Source of the DNA: Streptomyces sp. SID8374
Lineage (GTDB): Bacteria > Actinomycetota > Actinomycetes > Streptomycetales > Streptomycetaceae
Direction: 5' to 3'
NCBI RefSeq assembly: GCF_009865135.1
Contig: NZ_WWGH01000001.1
Coordinates: 1-64,000, forward strand
DNA: 64,000 nucleotides
The number at the start of each line of letters is the position of its first letter. Position 1 is the first letter of the stretch. Position numbers and translations under genes: made by a program. This document shows, piece by piece, positions 14,851 to 22,973 of the stretch. The notes under the pieces are model-generated. The model did not search any database. It was not told where the DNA came from and was given only the letters and a program-made list of their open reading frames with translations.

Positions 14851-15420
14851 ATGACTGTTCTGCGTAAAGTCGCCCGACCCCTGCTGGCCTCGATGTTCGT
14901 CAGTGGCGGATACAACGCCGTGCGCAATCCCGCGCCCCTGGTCCCTGTCGCCGAACCCGTGACCGATCGCGTCTCCGCGGCGATCGGACGGCGGACGTCC
15001 CTGCTGCCGGAGGATCCCGAGAGCCTCGTACGCCTCAACGGCGCCGTACAGCTCGGTGCCGGCCTCCTGCTCGCGCTGGGGCGCGCACCCCGGCTGGCCT
15101 CGGCGGCTCTCGCCGTGACCCTGGTGCCGACGACCCTGGCGGCCCACCGGTACTGGACGATCGAGGATCCGGAGAAGCGCGCGGCGCAGCGCGTCCAGTT
15201 CCTCAAGAACGCGTCCCTGCTCGGCGGGCTCCTCATCGCCGCCGCCGACACCCACGGCAAGCCCTCGCTCGCCTACCGCACCCGCCACGCCGCCGGCCAT
15301 GCCTCCGACGCCGTCACCCACCAGGCGCACTCGGCCGTCGACCGCGTCGGTGATGTGGCTGGCAGTGCCGTGCACAGCGTTACGGACGCCGTCGGAGCGG
15401 CCCGCAAGCGCCTGCCGTAA
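14851..15420 (+). CDS. DoxX-like integral membrane protein
   Basis: DoxX-family four-helix membrane protein; 190 aa from ATG 14851 (MTVLRKVARPLLASMFVSGG). Hydrophobic helices lie around residues 8-25, 70-90, 93-112 and 128-145. The C-terminal third is a soluble, His/Ala-rich tail with amphipathic repeats (SDAVTHQAHSAVDRVGDVAG). Family members are linked to redox or sulfur metabolism, but the role here is unknown. A GTG at 14758 behind AAGGGG could extend the protein by 31 residues; I prefer 14851 because it matches the family N-terminus. The gene is divergent from the ribbon-helix-helix regulator and shares its operators. Confidence 0.78.
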   Translation: MTVLRKVARPLLASMFVSGGYNAVRNPAPLVPVAEPVTDRVSAAIGRRTSLLPEDPESLVRLNGAVQLGAGLLLALGRAPRLASAALAVTLVPTTLAAHRYWTIEDPEKRAAQRVQFLKNASLLGGLLIAAADTHGKPSLAYRTRHAAGHASDAVTHQAHSAVDRVGDVAGSAVHSVTDAVGAARKRLP

Positions 15421-15454
15421 CCGCTCCGTCCGGAGGCGCCGGCCCGTAGAGGAT

Positions 15455-16288
15455 TCAGACCGCCCGCAGTCGGCCGGAGGAGCGGCCCGCGAGCCCTTCG
15501 ACCGCTTGGGCCGTCGCCTCGTCCGCCGGGAGGAAGACCACCAGCTGCTGGGCGTCCTCGGGAAGTTCGAGGGTCTCGCGGGCCAGCTCCAGTGCGCACC
15601 CGGACGGGTGGTGGAGCCGCAGCGGCCCTCGGCGCGGCACCACGTGCCGGTTCAGGCGGTGCGTGAAGTCGGGGCCCGCGACGGGGGCGAGCTCTGCGGT
15701 GAACCACTCGAAGCCCGCCACCGAAGGGCCGCACCACAGTTCGAAGGCCCGTTCGTCCGCGACCTCCTCCCAGTCGGCGAAGAACGTACGGGCCCGGGGA
15801 TCGGTGAAGACGTAACGGGTGAGGTTCGGCGCCTCGGCGTCCAGCAGGCCGGTGTCCCTGGTCAGCGACTCGAAGCCGGAGGTCCGGGCGAGGATGTCGC
15901 CGAGCCGGTTGGTCACCACGGCGATCCCCGGCTCCAGGAGGCCGAGCGTCCGCAGCACCGTCGGGCGGACATCGCGGCGCGGCGGCTCGGCCCGGGTGTG
16001 CGCGGTGCACTCGCCGCCGGTGATCTTCGACAGATAGCGCAGATGGTCGCGCTCCGAGGTGTCCAGAGCGAGTGCGTCGGCGAGGGCGTTCACGACGGCG
16101 ATCGAAGGGTTCCGGTCACGCCCCTGCTCCAGGCGGGTCAGGTACTCGACGCTGACCCCCGCTCGTGCGGCCAGATCGGAGCGCCGCAGCCCGGGTGCCC
16201 GGCGGCGCCCCCAGTCCGGCATCCCCAGTGACTGCGGCTGGACGCTGTCGCGCCTGGCCCGGATGAAATCCCCCAACGGTGAACCCAT
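15455..16288 (-). CDS. XRE-family regulator with MmyB-like ligand domain
   Basis: 277-aa transcription factor. The N-terminal helix-turn-helix (about 30-65, RRSDLAARAGVSVEYLTRLEQG) is followed by the MmyB-like domain (about 105-265), which in this family binds a small ligand, often fatty-acid-like. It is divergent from the FMN reductase gene at 16402; regulators of this type commonly control the adjacent divergent oxidoreductase. No clear inverted repeat stands out in the 113-bp gap. Confidence 0.88.
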   Translation of the reverse strand: MGSPLGDFIRARRDSVQPQSLGMPDWGRRRAPGLRRSDLAARAGVSVEYLTRLEQGRDRNPSIAVVNALADALALDTSERDHLRYLSKITGGECTAHTRAEPPRRDVRPTVLRTLGLLEPGIAVVTNRLGDILARTSGFESLTRDTGLLDAEAPNLTRYVFTDPRARTFFADWEEVADERAFELWCGPSVAGFEWFTAELAPVAGPDFTHRLNRHVVPRRGPLRLHHPSGCALELARETLELPEDAQQLVVFLPADEATAQAVEGLAGRSSGRLRAV

Positions 16289-16401
16289 ACGGGGAGAGTA
16301 CGACGCCGCCCCTCGGTCGCGGGAGCGCCCAGGGTGGCCCTGCGGGGGCCAGCCTGAGCACGGTCTGGTGGGGGCCGCGCCGCGTCCGGATCGTGGTGGC
16401 C

Positions 16402-16995
16402 ATGGACAACAAGCCCCAGCTCGTGATCATCGTCGGAAGTGTCCGGGAGGGCCGGTTCGGCCCGGCCGTGGCCTCATGGGTCGCCGAACAGGCCGGTACG
16501 CACGGCGCTTTCGATGTGACCGTCGTCGATCTGGCCGACTTCGACATCCCGTTGGCCCTGCCCGCCGCGTCACCGAAGTACGCAGGTGACGGCTACCCCC
16601 GTCCCGCCGGGATGGCGGCGCTGACCTCCGCCCTGGACGGCGCCGACGCGTTCGTCGTCGTCACGCCCGAGTACAACCACAGCTATCCCGCGTCGCTCAA
16701 GGCGGCCATCGACTGGCACTTCACCCAGTGGACGGCCAAGGCCGTCGCCTTCGTCAGCTACGGCGGCGCGGCGGGCGGTCGGCACGCGGCCCTGCACCTG
16801 GAGAACGTGCTGACCGAGTTGCACGCGGTGACCATCCGCGAAGGCCTCGCCTTCCCGAACTACTTCACCACCTGGCAGGGCGGCCGCCCGCTGTCGCCCG
16901 AGGCCGCCGGTTACGCCATGACGCTGCTGGACCAGCTGTCCTGGTGGGCGACGGCGCTCCGCTCGGCACGCCACGCGGAGCCCTTCCCCGGTTGA
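16402..16995 (+). CDS. NADPH-dependent FMN reductase family protein
   Basis: Flavodoxin-fold reductase that transfers electrons from NAD(P)H to FMN or quinone-like acceptors. 197 aa; the FMN-binding signature (VGSVREGRFG, about 11-20) and the PEYNHSYPASLKAAIDW motif (about 90-106) are both present. I chose ATG 16402; two GTG codons just upstream are possible starts, and no strong ribosome site is visible for any of them. It is divergent from the XRE/MmyB regulator and ends at a very large palindrome. Confidence 0.88.
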   Translation: MDNKPQLVIIVGSVREGRFGPAVASWVAEQAGTHGAFDVTVVDLADFDIPLALPAASPKYAGDGYPRPAGMAALTSALDGADAFVVVTPEYNHSYPASLKAAIDWHFTQWTAKAVAFVSYGGAAGGRHAALHLENVLTELHAVTIREGLAFPNYFTTWQGGRPLSPEAAGYAMTLLDQLSWWATALRSARHAEPFPG

Positions 16996-17010
16996 TCCCG
17001 GCGACCGGAT

Positions 17011-17056
17011 GTGACCCCTGGGAGTCGGCCGGGCCCGGCCGACTCCCAGGGGTCAC
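17011..17056. terminator. 46-bp perfect palindrome, bidirectional terminator
   Basis: A perfect palindrome from GTGACCCC (17011) through central GGGCCC to GGGGTCAC (17056) lies between convergent FMN reductase and FBP-domain genes and includes the FBP stop codon. Its potential stem of up to 23 bp would terminate both transcripts. Confidence 0.8.
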
Positions 17057-17544
17057 TGGGTCACCTTGGCGATGAAGGCGGCGAGATTCGCCACGGTCCG
17101 CTGGATCTGCTCGTCGAGGGTGAGCGACTCGCGGAGCCGTCCGCCGACGCCCGCGTCCTTCTTCCCCCGTACGTAGAGCGAGCAGGCGAGGTCGCTGCAC
17201 ATGTAGGCGCCGACCGAGTTGCCCTGCTGGCCGGCCTTCCCGGACCTCGGGGCCACGAGCAGGGAGACGCCTCCAGTGTGGACGGTCACACACAGGGAGC
17301 ACATGCTGCGGCGGGTCTGCCAGGAGCCCGCGTCCGAGGAGCGCAGCTGCACACCGACCGGACGATCGCCCCAGCCGGCCACGAGGTATGCCCGGTCGGG
17401 GGCCTGCGGGTCGCGCCAGCCCAGGAAGTCCAGGTCGTCCCAGGGCCGTTCGGCCAGGTCACGGGGGACGTGCAGGCGCTTGGCCTCGCCCTTGGTGCAG
17501 TTCACGAACGCGGTGCGGATCTCTTGCTCGGTCAGCGGTCTCAT
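17053..17544 (-). CDS. FBP-domain (FusB/EF-G-binding-like) zinc protein
   Basis: 163 aa. The FBP domain carries a treble-clef zinc site: CSLC (near residue 86) and CSDLAC (near 125). Related FusB/FusC proteins bind elongation factor G and rescue ribosomes from fusidic acid; whether this actinobacterial branch does so is unknown. The ATG at 17544 has no ribosome site and lies 15 bp from a perfect operator, so the message may be nearly leaderless. It is divergent from the TetR gene at 17627 and is probably its target. Confidence 0.8.
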   Translation of the reverse strand: MRPLTEQEIRTAFVNCTKGEAKRLHVPRDLAERPWDDLDFLGWRDPQAPDRAYLVAGWGDRPVGVQLRSSDAGSWQTRRSMCSLCVTVHTGGVSLLVAPRSGKAGQQGNSVGAYMCSDLACSLYVRGKKDAGVGGRLRESLTLDEQIQRTVANLAAFIAKVTQ

Positions 17545-17558
17545 GAAAGCAACGCTAA

Positions 17559-17581
17559 TTTGCCTAAAGCCATTAGGCAAA
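17559..17581. promoter_or_regulatory. TetR operator between FBP-domain and TetR genes
   Basis: A perfect inverted repeat with 9-bp arms TTTGCCTAA and TTAGGCAAA around a 5-base centre (AGCCA) lies in the 82-bp divergent gap, AT-rich against its surroundings. Position and form fit autoregulation by the adjacent TetR protein with co-control of the FBP gene. Confidence 0.75.
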
Positions 17582-17626
17582 CGTATATTTCCTTAGGTAA
17601 TCACTGGGAAGTGTTCGGAGGGTGGC

Positions 17627-18199
17627 ATGGCGAAGGCAGGACCGGCCGCGGAGCGCGTGGTGAGAGCGGGGGCCGAGCTGGCGGACGAGATCGGCTTCGA
17701 GCAGGTGACCCCGTCCGAACTCGCCCGGCAGCTGGGCGTCAGGACCGCGAGCCTGTACTCGCACGTCAAGAACGCCCACGACCTCAAGACGAAGATCGCC
17801 CTGTTGGCGCTGGAGGAGCTCGCCGACCTTGCGGCCGCCGCGATCGCGGGACGGGCCGGCAAGGACGCGCTCACCGCCTTCGCCGACGCCTACCGCGACT
17901 ACGCCCTCCAGCACCCGGGGCGCTTCGCCGCAGCACAGTTCCGGCTGGACGCGGACGCGGCCGCCGCCAGCGCAGGCGTACGGCATGCCCGGATGACGCG
18001 GGCGATCCTGCGCGGCTACGACCTGACGGAGAGCCAGCAGACCCATGCCGTACGGCTGCTGGGCAGCGTCTTCAGCGGTTTCGTCGGCCTGGAGGCGGCC
18101 GGCGGCTTCAGCCACAGCTCCCCCGCCTCCCAGGAGAGCTGGACCGAGATCCTGGGCGCACTCGACGCCCTGCTGCGCAACTGGCCCGCCGCTTCCTGA
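17627..18199 (+). CDS. TetR-family regulator (WHG-type C-terminal domain)
   Basis: 190-aa repressor with an N-terminal helix-turn-helix (about 25-50, VTPSELARQLGVRTASLYSHV) and a WHG-type ligand domain (about 80-180). ATG 17627 follows GGAGGG by 4-6 bases. It faces away from the FBP-domain gene across a perfect 9+9 inverted repeat and probably represses both. The downstream SGNH hydrolase gene is co-directional after a 122-bp spacer of degenerate repeats and might be in the same transcript. Confidence 0.87.
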   Translation: MAKAGPAAERVVRAGAELADEIGFEQVTPSELARQLGVRTASLYSHVKNAHDLKTKIALLALEELADLAAAAIAGRAGKDALTAFADAYRDYALQHPGRFAAAQFRLDADAAAASAGVRHARMTRAILRGYDLTESQQTHAVRLLGSVFSGFVGLEAAGGFSHSSPASQESWTEILGALDALLRNWPAAS

Positions 18200-18321
18200 C
18201 CCGCCTCTCAGCAGAGCCCGCCCCCACCTGGCCCCTGCCCAGCGAGGCCCGCCCCTTCCTGACGCCTTCCCGGCAGAGCCCGTACCCACCCTGACCCTTT
18301 CCAGCGAAGAGAGTCCAGAAG
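18198..18321. repeat. Degenerate ~31-bp tandem repeat, about four units
   Basis: Four units beginning CTGACCC, CTGGCCC, CTGACGC and CTGACCC, each followed by a C-rich stretch with AGC(A/G)(A/G)AG near the middle, run from the TetR stop to the ribosome site of the SGNH gene. The last unit supplies the purine-rich ribosome-binding region. Confidence 0.5.
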
Positions 18322-19506
18322 ATGAACACCCGGCCCGACTGGACCACCACCCCCATCGGCCCCGACATCCTGCGCGGCGCCCTCGACCTGGAGCGCACCG
18401 GACGCGGCGTGCTGCCCCACCGGCTGCCCGCCCGCGCCCGGCAGCAGATCCCCGACGGACAGCTGGCCATGGCCGAGTCGCAGCCCTCCGGCGTACGGCT
18501 GGCCTTCCGCAGCCGGGCCACCGCCGTCGAACTGGACGTGGTCGCCACCAAGCGGGTCTACCCGGGAGCGCCGCCGCGTCCCGACGGGGTGTACGAGCTC
18601 CTCGTGGACGGTCGCCTCGCGGGCCGGGCCAGTGCGCCCGACGGCGACATGCTCACCATCGACCTGGCCTCCGGGACCGCGCACAGCCGCCCGGGTCCCG
18701 TGGAGACCCTGCGGTTCACCGGCCTGCCGGACGTCGAGAAGGGCATCGAGATCTGGCTGCCCCATGACGAGACCACGCAACTGGTCGCCCTGCGCACCGA
18801 CGCGCCTGTCAGCACCCCGCAGCCCAGTGGCCGACCGGTCTGGCTGCACCACGGCAGCTCCATCAGCCACGGTTCCAACGCGGCGACGCCGACCGGCACC
18901 TGGCCGGCCCTGGCGGCGGCTCTCGGCGGGGCCGAACTGATCAACCTGGGGTTCGGCGGCAGCGCCCTCCTGGACCCCTTCACCGCCCGCGCCATGCGGG
19001 ACACCCCCGCCGACCTGATCAGCGTCAAGATCGGCATCAACCTCGTCAACGCCGATCTGATGCGGCTGCGGGGCTTCGGCCCGGCCGTCCACGGGTTCCT
19101 CGACACCATCCGCGAGGGGCACCCCACCACGCCCCTGCTGGTGATCTCGCCGATCCTCTGCCCCATCCACGAGCACACGCCCGGCCCCTGCGCCCCGGAC
19201 TACAGCGCGATGAGCGAGGGACGGCTGCGGTTCATCGCCACCGGGGATCCCGCGGAGACCGCCGCCGGGAAACTGACCCTCACCGTCATCCGGGACGAGC
19301 TGGCCCGGCTCGTCGGACAGCGCGCGGCCACCGACCCCCACCTGCACCACCTGGACGGCCTCGCCCTCTACGGCGAGACCGACCACGCCGAACTGCCGCT
19401 GCCCGACGCCCTGCACCCGGACCCCGCCACCCACCGCCGTATCGCCGAACGCTTCGCCGGGCTGGCTTTCGGCGACGCGGGACCCTTCGCCGTGAAGGAC
19501 CGCTGA
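18322..19506 (+). CDS. SGNH/GDSL-family hydrolase
   Basis: Esterase/lipase-fold hydrolase, probably acting on esters or acetylated sugars. 394 aa without a signal peptide. The N-terminal ~165 residues form a beta-rich carbohydrate-esterase-like accessory domain; the SGNH domain follows with GSSISHG (block I Ser near 178), GFGGSAL (block II Gly), IGINLVN (block III Asn) and DALHPD (block V Asp/His). All catalytic blocks are intact. The ATG is 8 bases after AGAGAG-type purines. It may be co-transcribed with the TetR gene upstream. Confidence 0.85.
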   Translation: MNTRPDWTTTPIGPDILRGALDLERTGRGVLPHRLPARARQQIPDGQLAMAESQPSGVRLAFRSRATAVELDVVATKRVYPGAPPRPDGVYELLVDGRLAGRASAPDGDMLTIDLASGTAHSRPGPVETLRFTGLPDVEKGIEIWLPHDETTQLVALRTDAPVSTPQPSGRPVWLHHGSSISHGSNAATPTGTWPALAAALGGAELINLGFGGSALLDPFTARAMRDTPADLISVKIGINLVNADLMRLRGFGPAVHGFLDTIREGHPTTPLLVISPILCPIHEHTPGPCAPDYSAMSEGRLRFIATGDPAETAAGKLTLTVIRDELARLVGQRAATDPHLHHLDGLALYGETDHAELPLPDALHPDPATHRRIAERFAGLAFGDAGPFAVKDR

Positions 19507-19553
19507 CCCAGGAGCCCGGCCCCGCGTCCGGGCCCCGGCCGCCGCCTCCCCCG

Positions 19554-20141
19554 TCAACGCGTGCTCCGCCGACAGGAGACGACCACCAGGAAGGGCCACA
19601 GCGCCTGGACGAACGTCACCACCCGCTCGGCGATGCCGGGCGCCCCGGCGCTCTGCAACTCGGCCAGGAACCAGAAAGCGGTCGCACCCATCAACGCGCT
19701 CGCCGCGAGCGACACGTCCAGCCGCAGCCCCCACGGGACCGGGCCCCCCTTTCCGCGAACGGCGGCCAGCGGAGGCCATACCGCAAGCAGGACGAGGCCC
19801 AGGGTCGCCACGGCTCCGTGCTCCAGCGCCCCGCCGCTGGTCGGCGCCGGAACCAACGTCAGCGCCAGGGCGCACAGTCCCCCACCGGCCAGGGCGACGC
19901 GCCCGGCGAGCGCCGCTTCCCGGAGGGCGTGCGCGGTGACGACGTAGCACGTGCCCAGCACCAGCAGCGCACCGGTCATCAGCCAGTAGCTGCCGGCCCC
20001 GTAGGCGGCCAGCACACTCAGGGTCTGCGTCGCGGGGTCGTACGTCGGGCCCTGCCGCAGTTGCGCGATCGTCCAGGAACCGACCAGCAGCAACGGCGCA
20101 CAACCGGAGGTGAGCAGGGCCCACCAAGGGACGGATCGCAT
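19554..20141 (-). CDS. DUF998 integral membrane protein
   Basis: 195 aa with about six hydrophobic helices and the DUF998 pattern (WTIAQLRQGPTYDPATQTLS, then ARG-like loops). Function is unknown for the family. ATG 20141 was chosen; a TTG one codon earlier is less likely. There is no strong ribosome site. It converges on the SGNH hydrolase gene and is followed upstream by the terminator of the ferredoxin/P450 unit. Confidence 0.8.
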   Translation of the reverse strand: MRSVPWWALLTSGCAPLLLVGSWTIAQLRQGPTYDPATQTLSVLAAYGAGSYWLMTGALLVLGTCYVVTAHALREAALAGRVALAGGGLCALALTLVPAPTSGGALEHGAVATLGLVLLAVWPPLAAVRGKGGPVPWGLRLDVSLAASALMGATAFWFLAELQSAGAPGIAERVVTFVQALWPFLVVVSCRRSTR

Positions 20142-20176
20142 CAAGGCATCATAAATGCCCCGAGATTGCCTGTCGT

Positions 20177-20204
20177 TGACCTCCGCGCCGAGCCACGGAG
20201 GTCA
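20177..20204 (-). terminator. Hairpin terminator after the ferredoxin gene
   Basis: Perfect 9-bp arms TGACCTCCG (20177-20185) and CGGAGGTCA (20196-20204) with a 10-base loop lie 27 bp downstream of the ferredoxin stop on the minus strand. Confidence 0.65.
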
Positions 20205-20230
20205 GGGGCGGAACCCCGAGCCGTGGCGCG

Positions 20231-20428
20231 TCAGTCGGAGGAGAGGGCCACCGCCCCCACCGGGCAGGCCCGCACGGCCTCCCCCACCAGCGGATGGGCC
20301 CCGGACGTCGCCTCCCGGCCCGGGAGCACCTCGCTGAGGCCGTCGTCGTCCTGCGTGAACACGTCCGGCGCGGTCAGCGCGCACATGCCGGCGCCCACGC
20401 AGCGTTCCTTGTCGACCTGGACTCCCAT
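20231..20428 (-). CDS. [3Fe-4S] ferredoxin, P450 partner
   Basis: 65-aa soluble electron carrier. It has only three cysteine ligands: CVGAGMC near the N-terminus (Cys-x5-Cys) and CPVGAV near the C-terminus, the pattern of the single-cluster [3Fe-4S] ferredoxins that serve Streptomyces P450s. It starts 5 bp after the P450 stop and so is certainly co-transcribed. No ferredoxin reductase gene is nearby, so a housekeeping reductase must supply electrons. Confidence 0.92.
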   Translation of the reverse strand: MGVQVDKERCVGAGMCALTAPDVFTQDDDGLSEVLPGREATSGAHPLVGEAVRACPVGAVALSSD

Positions 20429-20433
20429 GCCGC

Positions 20434-21672
20434 TCACCAGGCCACGGGCAGTTCGAGCAGGCCCTGGATCGTGTCCCCCGGTTTGTGACGGATCTCGTCC
20501 GCGGGCACGGCGAGCCTGAGGCCGGGCAGCCGCTCGAACAGGGTGCGCATCGCGATGTCCAGCTCGGCGCGGGCCAGGTTCTGGCCCAGGCACTGGTGGA
20601 TGCCGAAGCCGAAGGCGAGGTGGTGGCGGGCGGGGCGGTCCCAGTCGAGTGTCTCGGCCCGGGGGAACACATCGGTGTCGCGGTTGATGAGCGAGGTCGA
20701 GAAGACCACGCCCTCCCCCTTGCGGATCGTCGCCCCGTCGATCTCCATGTCCTCGGTCGCCAGGCGCTGGAGGCCGTCGGCGATGGAGAGGAACCGCAGC
20801 AGCTCCTCGACCACCACGGCGGTCGTCGTCTCGCCTGCCCGCAGCGCCGCCAGCTGTTCGGGGTGGCGCAGCAGCGTGAACGTGCCGAGCGAGATCATGT
20901 TCGCCGTCGTCTCGTGCCCCGCGATGAGCAGGATCACGGCGAACGCGACCAGCTGTTCGCGGTCGACCGGTCCGTCCGGGTGGTCCCGGTGGATCAGCTC
21001 GTCCAGGAGGCCGTCCCCCGGCTCCGTCCTCTTGCGGTCGATCAGCGCGCCCAGATATTCCTCGAGTTCGTCGCGGGCCCTGTTCACATCGTCGGCTCCC
21101 GGGCCGCGCAGGAGCCGCTGCGAGCGCTCCTCGAAGAACGTGTGGTCGGCGTAGGGCACGCCGAGCAGGGCGCAGATCACCATCGACGGCACCGGCAGGG
21201 CGAACGCGCTGACCAGCTCGGCCGGGGGCCCTTGTCGCTCCATCGCGTCGAGGAGGCGGTCCACGGTCTCCTGGATACGCGGGCGGAGCGCACCGATCCG
21301 CTTCACGGAGAAGGTCGGGATGAGCATCCTGCGCTGGGTGTTGTGCTCGGGGTCGTCGACGCCGAGCAGAGCGACGCGGCGCGGCTGCGCGCCGGCGAAC
21401 CGCCGGGCCGGGATGGGGAAGTCCGGGTGGGTGCGGTCGGTGGAGAGCCGTGGGTCGGCCAGCAGCCGGCGGGCCAGGGCGTGCCCGGTGACCGCCCAGA
21501 CCGGGCGTCCGTCGAAGAGGGTGACCCGGCTCAGCGGGCGGCCCTCGCGCAGCGGTGCGTACCCGGCGGGCGGGTGGTAGGGGCAACCCCGGTCCTGGGG
21601 GAAGGACGTCGCGGGGGCCGGTGAGGTGGGGTCGAGGTTCTGGCGGGCCGGGTCCGTCGTGGATTGCGTCAT
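20434..21672 (-). CDS. Cytochrome P450, CYP105-like
   Basis: 412-aa soluble P450. Typical CYP105 features: CPYHPPAGYAPLREG near the N-terminus, I-helix AGHETTAN (about 240), K-helix EELLR, and haem-binding FGFGIHQCLGQNLAR with the Cys ligand near 361, ending with GDTIQGLLELPVAW. CYP105 enzymes oxidise diverse xenobiotics and secondary metabolites. The ferredoxin gene follows directly. ATG 21672 has a weak purine stretch upstream. No regulator is adjacent, unlike many CYP105 loci. Confidence 0.93.
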   Translation of the reverse strand: MTQSTTDPARQNLDPTSPAPATSFPQDRGCPYHPPAGYAPLREGRPLSRVTLFDGRPVWAVTGHALARRLLADPRLSTDRTHPDFPIPARRFAGAQPRRVALLGVDDPEHNTQRRMLIPTFSVKRIGALRPRIQETVDRLLDAMERQGPPAELVSAFALPVPSMVICALLGVPYADHTFFEERSQRLLRGPGADDVNRARDELEEYLGALIDRKRTEPGDGLLDELIHRDHPDGPVDREQLVAFAVILLIAGHETTANMISLGTFTLLRHPEQLAALRAGETTTAVVVEELLRFLSIADGLQRLATEDMEIDGATIRKGEGVVFSTSLINRDTDVFPRAETLDWDRPARHHLAFGFGIHQCLGQNLARAELDIAMRTLFERLPGLRLAVPADEIRHKPGDTIQGLLELPVAW

Positions 21673-22115
21673 GGGATCGGGTCGCCTCGCAGTGCTCGCT
21701 CGTGTGCGCGGAGCCGGTCGTTCCGCGCCTCCCCACCATTGGATGCCTCAGGCACCTATCTGGTCGATGGGCAGACCGGCCAGCTCGGCGCGCCCGTGGA
21801 TCTGGCCGGTGTCGTTCGTACGCGTTCGATCCGCATCGCATCCCCTCAGCTCCGGAGGGGCGGCCGGTCCGCGCCGATGTGGCCATCGGGCTGTCGGCGG
21901 CTTGAACCGGGCGGGAAGGCGGGGCCTGAATCATGCCGTCCGGCGACGGCGCTCCCCTGCATGTCCGGTGCGGCACCGGCCGACCCCGAAGCCGTGACGG
22001 TTACGGCCCCGGCCGCGCCCCGTGCGGTCACGAGGGGCGACAAGGGCCGGGCCGCCGGTCAGGAGTGCCGCCCCGTGTTGCACCGGGAGCGGGGTCGGCA
22101 CGTACGGTACGGCAG
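21673..22115. other. 443-bp divergent region between P450 and ThpR genes
   Basis: I find no supported gene. On the plus strand, 21748-21860 reads as a protein-like segment (GTYLVDGQTGQLGAPVD and RTRSIRIASPQLRR) with coding-type third positions but no start or family that I recognise; it may be a gene remnant. The promoters of both flanking genes should lie here, but no clear -35/-10 pair stands out. Confidence 0.4.
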
Positions 22116-22736
22116 GTGAACGAACCGTCCGAAGCCGTCACCGAACCTGCCGTGGACGAGCGCGGGCAGACCGCGACGATACGGGTCTTCCTGGCGCTCG
22201 CCCCTCCCGACGACGCCAAGGACGAACTGGAGCGGGCGCTGCGTCCCGCCTACGAGGCGTATCCGCGCCTGCGGTGGAACCGGATCGAGGACTGGCACAT
22301 CACCCTGGCGTTCCTCGGTGAACTCCCGCTCACCACCGTCCCGCTCCTGATGCCCCGCCTCGCCGAGCTGGCGACGCGGCACCGGCCCCTGCGGCTGGCG
22401 CTGCGCGGCGGCGGGCACTTCGACGAACGGGTCCTGTGGAGCGGGATCGAGGGGGACCTCGAAGGGCTGCACCGGCTGGCCACCGACGTACGCGAGGTTG
22501 TCAGGGCGTGCGGTGTCTCCTTCCCCGACCGGCCGCTGCGGCCCCATCTCACCCTGGCCCGCTCCCGCCGGGGCGACCACTCCGCGGTGGTGGAGGTCGC
22601 CGAGGGGCTCGCCGCGTTCTCCGGCCGCGTCTGGGAGGCCGGACGGCTCCATCTGGTCGGCAGCAACATCGGCCGCGGGCCGGGGCTGATCCGCTACCAG
22701 GACATCGAGGCCTGGAGTTTCGGCCAGGGCACCTGA
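22116..22736 (+). CDS. thpR: RNA 2',3'-cyclic phosphodiesterase (2H family)
   Basis: 2H phosphoesterase that opens 2',3'-cyclic phosphates on RNA ends (formerly 2'-5' RNA ligase). 206 aa. Both catalytic motifs are intact: HITLAF (near residue 66) and HLTLAR (near 147), in the usual positions relative to VFLALAPP at the start of the fold. The GTG at 22116 adds about 20 residues before the fold; a later start is possible. It stands alone between the P450 and PEP-mutase genes. Confidence 0.85.
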   Translation: MNEPSEAVTEPAVDERGQTATIRVFLALAPPDDAKDELERALRPAYEAYPRLRWNRIEDWHITLAFLGELPLTTVPLLMPRLAELATRHRPLRLALRGGGHFDERVLWSGIEGDLEGLHRLATDVREVVRACGVSFPDRPLRPHLTLARSRRGDHSAVVEVAEGLAAFSGRVWEAGRLHLVGSNIGRGPGLIRYQDIEAWSFGQGT

Positions 22737-22868
22737 TCCGCTCCTGTCCCCGTGCTTCGGGTGCGGCGCGGCCGGTGTGCGGCAGGGTCCCCAACGCGGC
22801 GCTCCACGGCCCGAGTCGAGGGCCGCGTGTCGCCGCGCGACGAGCTCGCCCCGGGCCGGTATATGTAT

Positions 22869-22882
22869 GCGAGCACTCGCAA
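22869..22882. promoter_or_regulatory. Inverted repeat before the PEP-mutase-family gene
   Basis: TGCGAGCACTCGCA has perfect 6-bp arms around CA, next to an AT-rich stretch (TATATGTATG) about 92 bp before the start. It could be an operator overlapping a -10 region; the regulator is unknown. Confidence 0.4.
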
Positions 22883-22973
22883 AGAGATCATGGTTTTCGT
22901 CGAGTGCCCACGCCGTCGCCGGGTGCGCCCGTCACCGCCCGGGGTTCACGGCCGCACCCAAGGAGAGAGACAC

